Origin: Lewinella sp. IMCC34191
GTDB taxonomy: Bacteria > Bacteroidota > Bacteroidia > Chitinophagales > Saprospiraceae
Length of the DNA stretch: 64,000 nucleotides
Reading direction: 5' to 3'
Assembly: GCF_003390935.1 (NCBI RefSeq)
Contig: NZ_QNQZ01000003.1
Location: 124,001 to 188,000, forward strand
Below the pieces are notes generated by a model, which saw only the letters and a program-made list of their open reading frames with translations, did no database searches and was not told the DNA's origin. Shown here piece by piece: positions 8,674 through 18,426 of this stretch (its first letter is position 1; the number at the start of each line of letters is the position of its first letter). Both the position numbers and the translations under genes were made by a program.

Positions 8674-10959
8674 TCAGCGATTTCCTTCGGTGCGCCACCA
8701 GACTCCCAGGCCACCGCCGAAGTCGTCCGAAACGATTCGGTCCCAGCCTCGCTCTTCCGGGCGTTGAACGCGCGTGTCCGACCGCTTCGCGATCTTGACG
8801 AGCAGCTCCTGCCCTTCATACCGTCGACGAAAAGCAAGCATCTCATCCCCCTCGCTGATCGGCTCGTAATCGGCCGATTCGAAGAACTCCTTATGGTCTA
8901 ACCGCAAATGGAGCAGCTTCTTCAGCAGTTTCGATTTCTGTGCCGGGTCGTATTTATCCTTGGCGTCCCGGGAGAGTCGCAGGGAGCGTTCCTGGTAATC
9001 GACCGGCCGCCGGTTGTCGGGGTCCACGAAGCTGAGGTCCCAGCTTTCCGTACCCTGGTAGATGTCCGGGCTGCCGGGTACGGTACACTTCAGTATGACC
9101 TGGGCGAAACTGTTGTGGCGCGTCTGCGGCCAGATCGTGCGCAACAGGGTTTCGAGGGCACTTTGTAGGCCGTCGTCGTCCAGGATACGGTCGCCCAAAT
9201 TCTTGAGTTCCCGCTCGTAGTCCAGATCCGGATCGGCCCAGTCGCTCATCTCCTTGCCTTCGCGGATCGCTTTTTCCAGATAGGCGTGCAACCGCTCCCG
9301 AAGGTTGGCCGCCTCGGCCTTTTTATGCAGCGGATAACCGGCAACCAGGCTTTGCAGGACGAGGTAGAACCCCCGTGGCCGGACCAGTTCCAGGTCGAGT
9401 TGCTCGCGCATGCGTCGGACGAAATCGGTCCATTCCTTCGGATAGAAGGTCAGCGCCTGCAAAAATGCCCGCCCGTCTTCGCCCCGCTTGGTATCGTGGG
9501 TAGCCGTAGCGTTCATGGTGGTGGCCGGACGCCGCATGATGAACTCGTGAAAGTCGCGGACGGGCAGCCGATCGCCCGGATCTGCCGATCCCCCTACCTC
9601 GTTCAGGTGTGCCTGCCGCCAGAACTGGTAGAAGGTCGTGTCCTCCACCCCCTTGGCCATCAAAGGTCCGCTAAGTTGCTGGGTGCGTTGGAGGAATTCC
9701 AGGCTTTCCCCCTCGAACTGCTGGTGCGCCAGCCAGTTGACCCAGGCCAGTACCAGACGCCCGTGGTCGGGGGCGTATTCCGCCACGATCGTCGCGGCTT
9801 CCATGCACAACGTGACTTCGTGGTCGGTCAGACCGCCGCCGTCCGGGTAGATCCGGTACACGGGGAAGGCGGCCAGCCAGTGGGCCAGGGTTTGCTTAAA
9901 GTCAGCGCGTAACTCATCCGTCAGCAGTGAATCCCACCGCCGGACCAGGTTATCGAGCTCCCCGTTAAAGTGCTCGAGCACCAGCATCAGCTTGTTGCGG
10001 AAGACCAGTTCCCGGTAGTCCGGCAGGTGTTCTCCGGTGATCTGCTCGTAGAGGTCGCTGAAACTGTTGTTGCTGTCGTCGTTGGTCAGCAGGCGGTTCA
10101 CCGCGGCCAGGAAGTCGTAGCCGGTCGTTCCCTGTACGGGCCAGTCTTCCGGTAATTGCTCACCCGGTTCCAGGATCTTTTCGACGTAGATACCGACGTC
10201 CGGTCCCACGGATGTGCGCAGCCGCTGCAGGTAGCCGGTGGGATCGAGCAGCCCGTCGACGTGGTCTACCCGCAGGTAGTCGATCCGGCGGGCCTTGACG
10301 TCCGCGAAGGTCCGCTCGTGCAGATCGTCATAGACCTCTTGCTCCTCGGTGCGCATACCGATCAGTTGGTTCACCGTAAAGAAGCGCCGGTAGTTGATGT
10401 AGTCGTTGACCCGCTGCCAGTGGACGGGTTTGACATAGGGGTTCTCGGCCTGCTCGCTGTCGCGATCTGGGGTGGTTCCTTCCCATCGGTCGTCGTACAC
10501 CTTCATGCCACCGCCGTAAAAGCTGAGCTGGCCGGCCCGTATCACGTGCTCCGGTTCATCGCCCAGCACGGGCAGCATCATTTTACCCGGCAGGCGGGGA
10601 TGCGACCAGTCGATGTCGAAGTGCCCCGCGTACTTACCTTCCGGCCCGTCGGCAATGACCGTTTTGAACCATACGTTCTCGGGGGTCAGCGCCGTATGGT
10701 TCGGTACGATATCCTGCATATACGACATCCCCCGCTCCCGCAGCTCTTCGTGTAGTAGTTGCCAATCCTTTTCGTTGGTGACTTCCGGGTTGAGGGTAGC
10801 CGGATCAGTTACGTCGTAGCCGTGGGTGCTTCCCCGGTGGGCGGTCAGGATGGGGCTGCCATAGATCGTATCGATACCCAGTTCCTGGAGGTAGTCGAGG
10901 ACATGCATCAGATCCCTGACTTTAAAATCTTTATTGAACTGGATACGGTAGGTGGTCAT
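8674..10959 (-). CDS. treY: Malto-oligosyltrehalose synthase TreY
   Basis: TreY (GH13) rearranges the reducing-end alpha-1,4 bond of a maltooligosaccharide into alpha,alpha-1,1, leaving a terminal trehalosyl unit. Family signatures are clear: the N-terminal TYRIQFNKDF, the LGIDTIYGSPILTAHRGSTH strand, the nucleophile region DYLRVDHVDGLLDP, the general acid in VEKIL and the late ATHDTKRGED motif. The start is the ATG at 10959 (MTTYRIQF); the frame above it has only a TTG. At about 761 residues it is within the family range. It lies 37 bp after treZ in the same direction, so the two sequential enzymes of the TreY/TreZ pathway are cotranscribed. A treX-type debranching gene is not in the window. 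Confidence 0.95.
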   Translation of the reverse strand: MTTYRIQFNKDFKVRDLMHVLDYLQELGIDTIYGSPILTAHRGSTHGYDVTDPATLNPEVTNEKDWQLLHEELRERGMSYMQDIVPNHTALTPENVWFKTVIADGPEGKYAGHFDIDWSHPRLPGKMMLPVLGDEPEHVIRAGQLSFYGGGMKVYDDRWEGTTPDRDSEQAENPYVKPVHWQRVNDYINYRRFFTVNQLIGMRTEEQEVYDDLHERTFADVKARRIDYLRVDHVDGLLDPTGYLQRLRTSVGPDVGIYVEKILEPGEQLPEDWPVQGTTGYDFLAAVNRLLTNDDSNNSFSDLYEQITGEHLPDYRELVFRNKLMLVLEHFNGELDNLVRRWDSLLTDELRADFKQTLAHWLAAFPVYRIYPDGGGLTDHEVTLCMEAATIVAEYAPDHGRLVLAWVNWLAHQQFEGESLEFLQRTQQLSGPLMAKGVEDTTFYQFWRQAHLNEVGGSADPGDRLPVRDFHEFIMRRPATTMNATATHDTKRGEDGRAFLQALTFYPKEWTDFVRRMREQLDLELVRPRGFYLVLQSLVAGYPLHKKAEAANLRERLHAYLEKAIREGKEMSDWADPDLDYERELKNLGDRILDDDGLQSALETLLRTIWPQTRHNSFAQVILKCTVPGSPDIYQGTESWDLSFVDPDNRRPVDYQERSLRLSRDAKDKYDPAQKSKLLKKLLHLRLDHKEFFESADYEPISEGDEMLAFRRRYEGQELLVKIAKRSDTRVQRPEERGWDRIVSDDFGGGLGVWWRTEGNR

Positions 10960-10996
10960 GGGCGTAATGGGATTAATTGAATGCAAGGGGAATTGG

Positions 10997-12769
10997 TTAT
11001 CGCGTTCCGGCTACCGCAAATCCCCATCCGGGAAGGTGTAGTTGGCCATCAACGAGCGTGGCCCCATTTGACTCGAGCAACAAGTCGCCGGATACTTCTA
11101 TATCCAGCGCTTCGTCACCAAAGTTCGCGCAGCACAAAAAGGGACTGTTCCGGATCGTCCAGGTGATCAGCTTACCGGCGTGATCGACGGCGATGTCCGT
11201 AAAGGCAAAGTCCTTTGGGGCGGCGGCGCGCAGGTGTAAAGCTTCCCGGTAAAAGCCAGCGATCTGCTCGTCCGCATCCCAACTCAGGCGGGCGGATTGA
11301 AACGTTTCCTCCGATTGCGGATCCGGAACCGTATGCCCTTCGTGCTGAAAGGCGGCGAATTCCGCGGCCCGCCCCTTCCTGACGGCTTCGATCAACCAGT
11401 CGTCACCATGGTGCACGAAGTAGGGAAAAGGGTTTTCCTCCCCGTACTCCTCCCCCATAAACAGCAGCGGGGTAAAGGCACTCAGCAGGTAGGTACCCGC
11501 TCCGAGCAGGTATTTATCCCGGCCTACGGTCGAGAGAATGCGGTCGCCAATCATGCGGTTGCCGACCTGGTCGTGGTTCTGTAAGAAGACGACCATTTGC
11601 CCGGGACGTACGCGCTCGTCGGCCGTGACGCCGAAATTACGGCCCCGGTGACGACTGTACTGGCCGGTATACACGTAACCGTCCTTCAATGCCTTAGCCA
11701 GCATTTCCACGCTACCGAAATCCTCGTAATAGCCGCGGGTTTCACCGGTCAGCACCACGTGAAGGGCATGGTGGAACTCGTCCACCCACTGTCCGCTCAT
11801 GCCGTACCCTCCGTCGGCGCGTGAGCGGATGAAGCGGGGGGCATTCAGGTCACACTCGGCAATGGTGATCATCTGCCGGCCCTGCCGTTCGCCGATCTCA
11901 TCGACTACGATGGAAAGTTCTTCCAGGAAATGTCTGGCGGAGTAATCCTTGATGGCGTGGACGGCATCGATGCGCAGACCGTCGGCCCCGTAGTCTTGCA
12001 ACCACATACGGACGTTTTGCAGCCAGTAGTTACGCACCCCGTCGGCCTCTGCGTCGTCAAAGTTGATCGCTTCTCCCCAGGGGGTATGGTGCTTCTCCGT
12101 GAAGACGGGGAAGAACTCCGGCAGGTAGTTGCCTTCCGGCCCCAGGTGATTGTAAATGACGTCAACGAGGACGGCGATCCCCCGTTCGTGGGCGGCATCG
12201 ATGAGCGCGCGAAAATCCTCCGGCCGACCATAAGCGCGGAAGAGGGCGAAATTTTTGACGCCGTCGTAGCCCCAGTTCCGGTCGCCCGGCGTCTGGTTGA
12301 GCGGCATGATCTCCAGGGTATTAACCCCGAGATCGCGCAGATAATCGAGCTTTTCCATCGCTCCCCGGAAGGTCCCCTCCGGGGTGAAGGTGCCGATGTG
12401 CAGTTCGTAAATAACGGCTTCGGCCAGGGTATGGCCCTTCCAATCTGACTTTGGCAGGGGGGACAGATCGACTACCTCGCTCCAGCCGTGGACCCCTTCG
12501 GGCTGATAGCGGCTAGCGGGGTCAGGGTACCTTTTCTTGTGCTCTCCATTGATGTAGTAGCCGTAGCGATCGCCGGTCCGGGCGGGCACTTCGTCGGACA
12601 TCAGGTACCCATGTCCCTCGTCGCGCATGGGGTAACGGCTTTCCTTGCCATCGGCTTGCACGACGAGTTCCACCGAATCCGGCTTAGGGGCCCACAACCG
12701 AAAACGGCGGGATTGGTCAGCCCCCGCCGGCAGCGGGCCGAGGGGCAGGTAGGGAAAATGGTCGGTCAT
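10997..12769 (-). CDS. treZ: Malto-oligosyltrehalose trehalohydrolase TreZ
   Basis: TreZ (GH13) hydrolyses the glycosidic bond next to the trehalosyl end produced by TreY and releases free trehalose. The N-terminal early-set/CBM48-like domain (about 20-100) contains RFRLWAPKPDSVELVVQ. The catalytic barrel holds GADGLRIDAVHAIKD (nucleophile Asp), TIAECD (acid/base Glu) and LQNHDQVGNR (transition-state Asp). The 590-residue length is typical. It is 3 bp from the upstream flavoprotein gene and 37 bp from treY. The product, trehalose, is a compatible solute and stress protectant in the cytoplasm. Confidence 0.95.
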   Translation of the reverse strand: MTDHFPYLPLGPLPAGADQSRRFRLWAPKPDSVELVVQADGKESRYPMRDEGHGYLMSDEVPARTGDRYGYYINGEHKKRYPDPASRYQPEGVHGWSEVVDLSPLPKSDWKGHTLAEAVIYELHIGTFTPEGTFRGAMEKLDYLRDLGVNTLEIMPLNQTPGDRNWGYDGVKNFALFRAYGRPEDFRALIDAAHERGIAVLVDVIYNHLGPEGNYLPEFFPVFTEKHHTPWGEAINFDDAEADGVRNYWLQNVRMWLQDYGADGLRIDAVHAIKDYSARHFLEELSIVVDEIGERQGRQMITIAECDLNAPRFIRSRADGGYGMSGQWVDEFHHALHVVLTGETRGYYEDFGSVEMLAKALKDGYVYTGQYSRHRGRNFGVTADERVRPGQMVVFLQNHDQVGNRMIGDRILSTVGRDKYLLGAGTYLLSAFTPLLFMGEEYGEENPFPYFVHHGDDWLIEAVRKGRAAEFAAFQHEGHTVPDPQSEETFQSARLSWDADEQIAGFYREALHLRAAAPKDFAFTDIAVDHAGKLITWTIRNSPFLCCANFGDEALDIEVSGDLLLESNGATLVDGQLHLPGWGFAVAGTR

Positions 12770-12772
12770 ACA

Positions 12773-14218
12773 TTATCGGTTTTGGAGCCGGTAGGCGGCC
12801 TGCAGTATCCGCTTGGTCAGCGGAGAGAGCAGGCGATTCTGGGCCCGGTCGCGGGCGGGCTTCTGGTTGATGCGACTGCCTACGGGATAGGCATATATTT
12901 TGTTGGTCAGCTTACCGTAGTCTAAGCCAAGCTGTTGCAGCAGGTGCAGTTCCTGGATCATCTCACCGGCGGCCGGGGCGGCCATGCATCCGCCCAGCAC
13001 TTTGGCACTTCCGAAGGCCGGCTTACTTAAGTAGAGAATCAAGAGGCTGTCATCGTAGTCGGCGGCAACCGCCCGGTCATCGTGAGCGAAAGACTGCTCG
13101 ATCGTCTCGTATTCCGTTCCCGACTCCTTCAGTTGTTGCGGGGTCAGGCCGAATGTGGCGACCTCCGGATCGGTGAAGGTCACCCAACTGAAGTGTTTCA
13201 GTTTGTGCTTTTTGTCGATGGGGCTGAGTAGGTTCGTCCAGAGGTCCGTATTGTGCTTCTCGGCTCCGTGGCTGAACATCTCCCGGCCGTAAGCATCACC
13301 TACCGTGAAAATGGCGTGATTGCTGGTGCGGTAATAATCATCGGTGACGATCCGGTCTCCCTTTACGTGCACGCCCGCAAGTTCCAGACCGAGCCCCTTC
13401 GTCCGCACCGAGCGACCGATTGCAACGATGAGGTGGGTAAAGGTCAATTCACCGGCGGGCAGATCATCGTGGACGAGCTTGGCCGTATGGGCATCGGTGA
13501 ATTCGCCTACTTCCGTTTCGAAGCGGATGTCCACGCCCTCCGACCGCAGTTTGCGCTCCAGGATGGCGGCCGCGGCTTCCGGGTCGTGCTGGAGCAACCG
13601 TTTGTCCCGACAGAGCAAGGTGACCTGGCTACCCAGACGCTGAAAGGCCTGGGCCATTTCGCAGGAGTTCGGGCCGCCCCCGATGATCAATAATTGGTCG
13701 GGTAATTCATCCAATTCGGAAAACACGGACTCGTTATCATACTGCTTGACGAGTTCGACGCCGGGCACGGACAGGTGACGGGGGTTGCTCCCCGTAGCCA
13801 GGACGATGCGGGGGGCAGAAAGTTTTCGGCCGTTCACCGTGACCTCCTTCTCAGCGGTCAGCATGGCTTCACCGACGATACAATCCAACCCGTAGGTAGC
13901 CCGCAGATAGTCCGGGCTTTCGTGCTCGCGGATGATATCCTGTCGCTCCCGGATAAAGCGTTGCACGGTTTTCATGTCGGCTTTCCCCTCGATTTGCAAA
14001 CCGAAGGCGGTCGCCGCACGGGCACCGGCAAACTGGGCGGCGACGTGCAGCAATGCTTTGCTGGGTACACAGCCGTAATTGAGGCATTCCCCGCCGTAGT
14101 CGTGCAGGGTCTTATCAATCAAAGCCACATTTAAACCGATTGCTCCGCCGAAGCCGGCGGCCCCCAGTCCCCCGGAGCCCGCCCCGATCACGATGAGGTC
14201 GTGGGTATAATTCGCCAT
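12773..14218 (-). CDS. Dihydrolipoyl dehydrogenase / mercuric-reductase-like FAD-dependent disulfide oxidoreductase
   Basis: A 481-residue class I pyridine-nucleotide-disulfide oxidoreductase. It has an N-terminal FAD-binding GAGSGGLGAA loop, the redox-active pair in GGECLNYGCVPSK (CxxxxC), a central NAD(P)-binding GGGPNSCEMA loop and a C-terminal dimerisation domain. The C-terminal His-Pro-x4-Glu pair that assists catalysis in lipoamide dehydrogenase and glutathione reductase is replaced by YPVGSRINQ. It is therefore probably not a true E3 subunit but one of the related reductases of unknown substrate. It precedes treZ by 3 bp and follows mutS by 36 bp in the same direction. Confidence 0.85.
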   Translation of the reverse strand: MANYTHDLIVIGAGSGGLGAAGFGGAIGLNVALIDKTLHDYGGECLNYGCVPSKALLHVAAQFAGARAATAFGLQIEGKADMKTVQRFIRERQDIIREHESPDYLRATYGLDCIVGEAMLTAEKEVTVNGRKLSAPRIVLATGSNPRHLSVPGVELVKQYDNESVFSELDELPDQLLIIGGGPNSCEMAQAFQRLGSQVTLLCRDKRLLQHDPEAAAAILERKLRSEGVDIRFETEVGEFTDAHTAKLVHDDLPAGELTFTHLIVAIGRSVRTKGLGLELAGVHVKGDRIVTDDYYRTSNHAIFTVGDAYGREMFSHGAEKHNTDLWTNLLSPIDKKHKLKHFSWVTFTDPEVATFGLTPQQLKESGTEYETIEQSFAHDDRAVAADYDDSLLILYLSKPAFGSAKVLGGCMAAPAAGEMIQELHLLQQLGLDYGKLTNKIYAYPVGSRINQKPARDRAQNRLLSPLTKRILQAAYRLQNR

Positions 14219-14254
14219 ACCCTCCTAAGCCGGGGGGAGCCGGTATTGTTTGCT

Positions 14255-16924
14255 TTATTCCGCCGCCTCCACGATCTCTTTCAATTCCTGCAACTTAAGC
14301 ATGCATTCTACCGGTGTCATGCTGTTGATGCTCACCTGATCCAGCAGCTCCCGCAGGCGTCCGGCGGTAGGGTCACTTGTCTCGAATATGCTCAGTTGCA
14401 TCGCCTCCGCACTCAGGCTTCCCGGAGCCACGCGCTGGGCATTTGGTACGGGAGCCTCTCCATTTGAGGTAACCTGTTCCGTGACCTCCTCGGTGATGTG
14501 CTGCCGCTCCAGTTGCAGCAGGATATTAGCGGCACGTTCAACGATGGCATCGGGCATGCCGGCCATCCGGGCCACGTGAATACCGAAACTGTGTTGGCTA
14601 CCACCGGGTATGAGCTTCCGGAGAAAGATGATCCGGTTGCCGTGCTCCTTGATGGCAATGGAATAGTTGTGGATGCGGTGCAGGCTCTCCGCCAGTTCGT
14701 TCAATTCGTGGTAGTGGGTAGCAAAGAGCACCTTCGGCTTGGCCCGGCCATTATTGTGGAGGTACTCCGCGATCGCCCAGGCGATAGAGATGCCGTCGAA
14801 GGTGCTGGTACCCCGACCGATCTCATCGAGGAGGATCAGGCTGCGGTCGGTGATGTTGTTCATGATCGAGGCCGTCTCGTTCATCTCCACCATGAAGGTC
14901 GACTCACCACTGCTGATGTTGTCGCTGGCGCCCACCCGGGTGAAGACGCGGTCCACCACCCCCAGGCGGGCCGATTTGGCCGGGACGAAACTGCCCATCT
15001 GGGCCAGCAGACAGATCAACGCGGTTTGTCTCAACAGCGCTGACTTACCCGCCATATTGGGTCCGGTGATCATGAGAATCTGCCGGTCTTCGGGATCCAG
15101 CTTGACGTCATTGGGTACGTACTGCTCCCCGACTTCCAGTTGCCGCTCGATAACCGGGTGCCGCCCCTCCTCGATGACGATGTCCCCGGTTTCGTCCATC
15201 TGGGGTTCGACGTAGCGGTAGGTATTCGCCACCTTGGCGAAGCTCAGCAGGCAGTCGAGTTGACCGAGTACGGCGGCGTTGCGTTGCACAGGCTCGATGT
15301 AGTCCTGCAACCAAATCACCAGCCGTTCATAGAGTTGCTCTTCCCGCTGCAAGATCTTGTCCTCGGCGTTCAGGATCTTATCCTCGAGGACTTTCAGTTC
15401 CTCGGTGATGTAGCGCTCGGCATTGGTGAGGGTCTGCTTTCGCGTCCACTCGGGGGGGACGACCTTCTTGTACTTATTGGTCACTTCGAGGTAGTAGCCG
15501 AAGACGTTGTTAAAGCCGATCTTCAGGCTCGAGATACCCGTGCGCTCCACCTCCCGTTGCTGAATGGCCGCGAGGCGGTTTTTGCTGTTCCGGGTGATGT
15601 CGCGCAGCTCGTCCAGTTCCTCGTCAAAACCATCCGCCATGACGCCGCCCTTGGTCAGGTTGACGGCGGGTTCCTGCTTGATCTGCTCGTCGATGGCCGT
15701 GCATACGTCCGGCAGGGGATCCAGTTGCTTACCGAGGCCCGCGAGCACTTCGCTCCCGCAGTCGAGCAGCAGTTTCCGTATGGGTTCCATCGCACAAAGT
15801 GCCTTACTCAGGGCCCGTATTTCGCGGGGGTTCACTTTGCCCAGCGGCACCTTAGAGATGAGTCGTTCGACATCGCCGATCTGTTGCAACGACGCATTGA
15901 GGTCTTGCAGCAGCGGCGGGTTCTGGACGATCGTCCGCACCGCTTCGTGGCGTCGCCGGATGGCGGGGAGATCCTTCAGGGGCAGGACCGTCCACTTCCG
16001 GAGGAGCCGCCCACCCATGGGGGTGACGGTCTTGTCGATCGTCTGGACCAGCGATACGCCCTGATCGTTCGGACTGTAGATCAACTCCAGGTTGCGAATC
16101 GTGAACCGGTCGAGCCAGACGTAGCGGTCGCTGGCCAGTCGCCCGATCCGGGTGATGTGCTTCAGGTTCCGGTTCTCGGTGGTTTCCAGGTAGTGGAGTA
16201 CCGTACCGGCGGCCACTTTTGCGACCTGCATATCGTCGACGCCAAAGCCCTTTAGGCTGGCGGCCTGGAATTGCTTGAGCAGCTTTTCCGTGGTGTAGTC
16301 CTCGGTGAAGATCCACTCATCCTGGGGGCTGAGGTAGAAGCGATCGCCGAAGCGTTTCTCGAAATCGCCGCGGCGGTCCTTGCTCAGGAGCACTTCCTTG
16401 GGCTGGAAACTTTGCAGCAACTTGTCGATGTAGTCTTCCGGTCCTTCGGCGACCATAAACTCACCGGTACTGATATCCAATAGACTGATGCCACAGGGAT
16501 CCTTTCGTCCGCGCCCGAAGACCACGCAGGCCAGGAAGTTGTTGCTCTTGTGCTCGAGTAGTTGATCGTCGACGGCTAGTCCCGGGGTGACGATCTCGGT
16601 GACCCCCCGCTTTACGATCTTTTTCTCCTTCGACGGCTTCTCCAACTGCTCGCAGATGGCCACCCGGTAGCCCGCCCGTACGAGGCGGGGCAAGTACATG
16701 TCGACGCTGTGGTAGGGGAAACCCGCCAGTTCGACATCGCTGCCCCCGTTGTTGCGGCTGGTGAGTGTGATGCCGAGAACCTGCGCGGCCTTCACCGCGT
16801 CTTCGCCGAAGGTCTCGTAGAAGTCGCCTACCCGATAGAGCAGCAGGGCATCCGGGTGCTTGGCTTTCACCTGGTTGTACTGCGCCATGAGCGGCGTGAC
16901 TTTCTTCGATTTGCTTTTGGCCAC
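14255..16924 (-). CDS. mutS: DNA mismatch repair protein MutS
   Basis: MutS recognises base mismatches and small loops and recruits MutL. The N-terminal mismatch-binding domain carries the invariant Phe-x-Glu in VGDFYETFGEDA. The connector, lever and clamp domains follow, and the ATPase has GPNMAGKS (Walker A, about residues 617-624), DEIGRGTSTFDG (Walker B/signature) and ATHYHEL. I chose the GTG at 16924 because the sequence after it (AKSKSKKVTPLMAQYN) matches the usual Bacteroidota MutS N-terminus; an upstream TTG (16957) and an internal ATG (16888) are alternatives. It ends in the short C-terminal dimer-forming tail. mutL is not in the window. Confidence 0.96.
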   Translation of the reverse strand: MAKSKSKKVTPLMAQYNQVKAKHPDALLLYRVGDFYETFGEDAVKAAQVLGITLTSRNNGGSDVELAGFPYHSVDMYLPRLVRAGYRVAICEQLEKPSKEKKIVKRGVTEIVTPGLAVDDQLLEHKSNNFLACVVFGRGRKDPCGISLLDISTGEFMVAEGPEDYIDKLLQSFQPKEVLLSKDRRGDFEKRFGDRFYLSPQDEWIFTEDYTTEKLLKQFQAASLKGFGVDDMQVAKVAAGTVLHYLETTENRNLKHITRIGRLASDRYVWLDRFTIRNLELIYSPNDQGVSLVQTIDKTVTPMGGRLLRKWTVLPLKDLPAIRRRHEAVRTIVQNPPLLQDLNASLQQIGDVERLISKVPLGKVNPREIRALSKALCAMEPIRKLLLDCGSEVLAGLGKQLDPLPDVCTAIDEQIKQEPAVNLTKGGVMADGFDEELDELRDITRNSKNRLAAIQQREVERTGISSLKIGFNNVFGYYLEVTNKYKKVVPPEWTRKQTLTNAERYITEELKVLEDKILNAEDKILQREEQLYERLVIWLQDYIEPVQRNAAVLGQLDCLLSFAKVANTYRYVEPQMDETGDIVIEEGRHPVIERQLEVGEQYVPNDVKLDPEDRQILMITGPNMAGKSALLRQTALICLLAQMGSFVPAKSARLGVVDRVFTRVGASDNISSGESTFMVEMNETASIMNNITDRSLILLDEIGRGTSTFDGISIAWAIAEYLHNNGRAKPKVLFATHYHELNELAESLHRIHNYSIAIKEHGNRIIFLRKLIPGGSQHSFGIHVARMAGMPDAIVERAANILLQLERQHITEEVTEQVTSNGEAPVPNAQRVAPGSLSAEAMQLSIFETSDPTAGRLRELLDQVSINSMTPVECMLKLQELKEIVEAAE

Positions 16925-16980
16925 GGAAGTTCTTTTAGGAATGGGCGAAGGTAACAAAGCTACCGGCCGGGCGAAAATGA

Positions 16981-18324
16981 CTAGCCCGTCAGTTGGTAAA
17001 GCCGGGCTTCCTCATTTACGCTCAGCACCGTACCGTCCGCTTCATCGGTGCGATTAAGTATGGAGCAGCCAACAGCGCAGGATGTGCATCGGGTAGGTGT
17101 ACAATATGCCTGCTTCAGATCAAGGAGGGCCTGACTCTCCCCCGCCGATCGGGCCGGCCACCCCAGTTTTTTCCAATGACTGACAACGGAATTGCGTTCG
17201 GCGGGCAGTGCCTCCAGGAGTTCGAGGGCCCTTTCCCGGTAGCGCTCGTCGGTTCGGTGAAGCCCGTATGCGAAGTATGCCGGCGCGATGGCATTAACGA
17301 GAATCGAGCGGATGGCCGTCTCTCCCAGCCGCCTATCGCTCCGCTTTGCTTCCGCCCCGAAGCGATAATGATCCTTCCAATAATTGCTCAGCGAGACGGC
17401 AAACATATTCTGCAGTTCCTGCTGCCCGGTGGCCGCCAACGCCTTGCCGAATAGCTGGCCGCTGCGATGGTACAGGCACGCCAGTTGGGCGATGCGGACG
17501 GTAGGAAAGTTATTGGGTCGCATCCGCAGGAAACGCCAGGCGGTCGCGGGAATGGGTTGCAGATCGTACTTGACGCGCAGCAATGCGTACTCCCGGTGTA
17601 ATCGGACCACGTATGGCGCGACCTGCTGTTCGGCAGCCGGAAGGAGACCAGACTGCCCGAAGAGCAAGGCCTCCAGTTGCAGCAGACTATGCTTATGCTT
17701 CTGGAGGATACGCAACGGTAGTGAGCGGGCCAGCATCTCCATGGCATCTGCATTTACACTTCCGCCAAGACTGCGGGCAAGGACCTGGTAAAACGCGGCT
17801 TCCCAGTCTGCATCCGAGCGATTCACTAAACTTTGGAAGGTGACGGCTTTCCGTGATAGCCGCTCGGCCAGCACCCGTTGTAACCACACCGCCCGTACCG
17901 GGGGAGCCACTGCGGTAAGCTGTCCGGCGCAGGCAACCCAACTTTCGTTGTGCAGCAATCGCCAGTAGGTACCACGCAGGCCGGCCGGTATGCGCCCGCG
18001 GAGCTCCAGACAGGGAATTTGACTTCCATCGCTGCGGTAAACCGGCCGATCGTCCTCCAGTACGACGTGCAGGATTACGCTATCGTAGACCGGATCGTCC
18101 TGATGACCGTGATCGTACCAGTCGCTGCTTTTCAGGTGCATCTCTACCCTACCCGCCCAGCGTAGGCCGTCAATGATTAGACGGGCATCGTCGAAGTCGG
18201 GCCCGGCGTGGGTGTTGTGAACGCCAAATTGGTAAATGATGATGGGCTGCCCATCGGTCGTCCGCAGGTCACGGAGGTCAAAACGGGCCAGCCGCCACAG
18301 GTAGTGGAGGAAATCTTCTCGCAT
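16981..18324 (-). CDS. DUF2851 family protein
   Basis: This 447-residue cytoplasmic protein is typical of the Bacteroidota family DUF2851: LHYLWRLARFD at the N-terminus, FGVHNTHAGPDFDDARLIID, then VEMHLKSSDWYDHGHQ and YDSVILHVV. The His/Asp-rich N-terminal half resembles a small restriction-like or metal-binding fold, but no activity is established. Near the C-terminus is a Cys cluster (CTPTRCTSCAVGC) that could bind metal. It starts with ATG at 18324, preceded by about 100 bp of notably AT-rich DNA that probably holds its promoter, and lies 56 bp upstream of mutS. Confidence 0.8.
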   Translation of the reverse strand: MREDFLHYLWRLARFDLRDLRTTDGQPIIIYQFGVHNTHAGPDFDDARLIIDGLRWAGRVEMHLKSSDWYDHGHQDDPVYDSVILHVVLEDDRPVYRSDGSQIPCLELRGRIPAGLRGTYWRLLHNESWVACAGQLTAVAPPVRAVWLQRVLAERLSRKAVTFQSLVNRSDADWEAAFYQVLARSLGGSVNADAMEMLARSLPLRILQKHKHSLLQLEALLFGQSGLLPAAEQQVAPYVVRLHREYALLRVKYDLQPIPATAWRFLRMRPNNFPTVRIAQLACLYHRSGQLFGKALAATGQQELQNMFAVSLSNYWKDHYRFGAEAKRSDRRLGETAIRSILVNAIAPAYFAYGLHRTDERYRERALELLEALPAERNSVVSHWKKLGWPARSAGESQALLDLKQAYCTPTRCTSCAVGCSILNRTDEADGTVLSVNEEARLYQLTG

Positions 18325-18426
18325 TTCTCATAGTGGTTTGCCGGTCGGCGCAGGCCAGATGCCTACCGGAGTGAATCAATATTGACACAATTAACCACTA
18401 ATTAAATTAATAAACAACTATTTGTG

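Noticed and set aside
15140-16255. Long plus-strand frame opposite mutS (371 codons)
   Set aside because: It is antisense to an unambiguous mutS, with no recognisable domains; long shadow frames are expected in GC-rich DNA.
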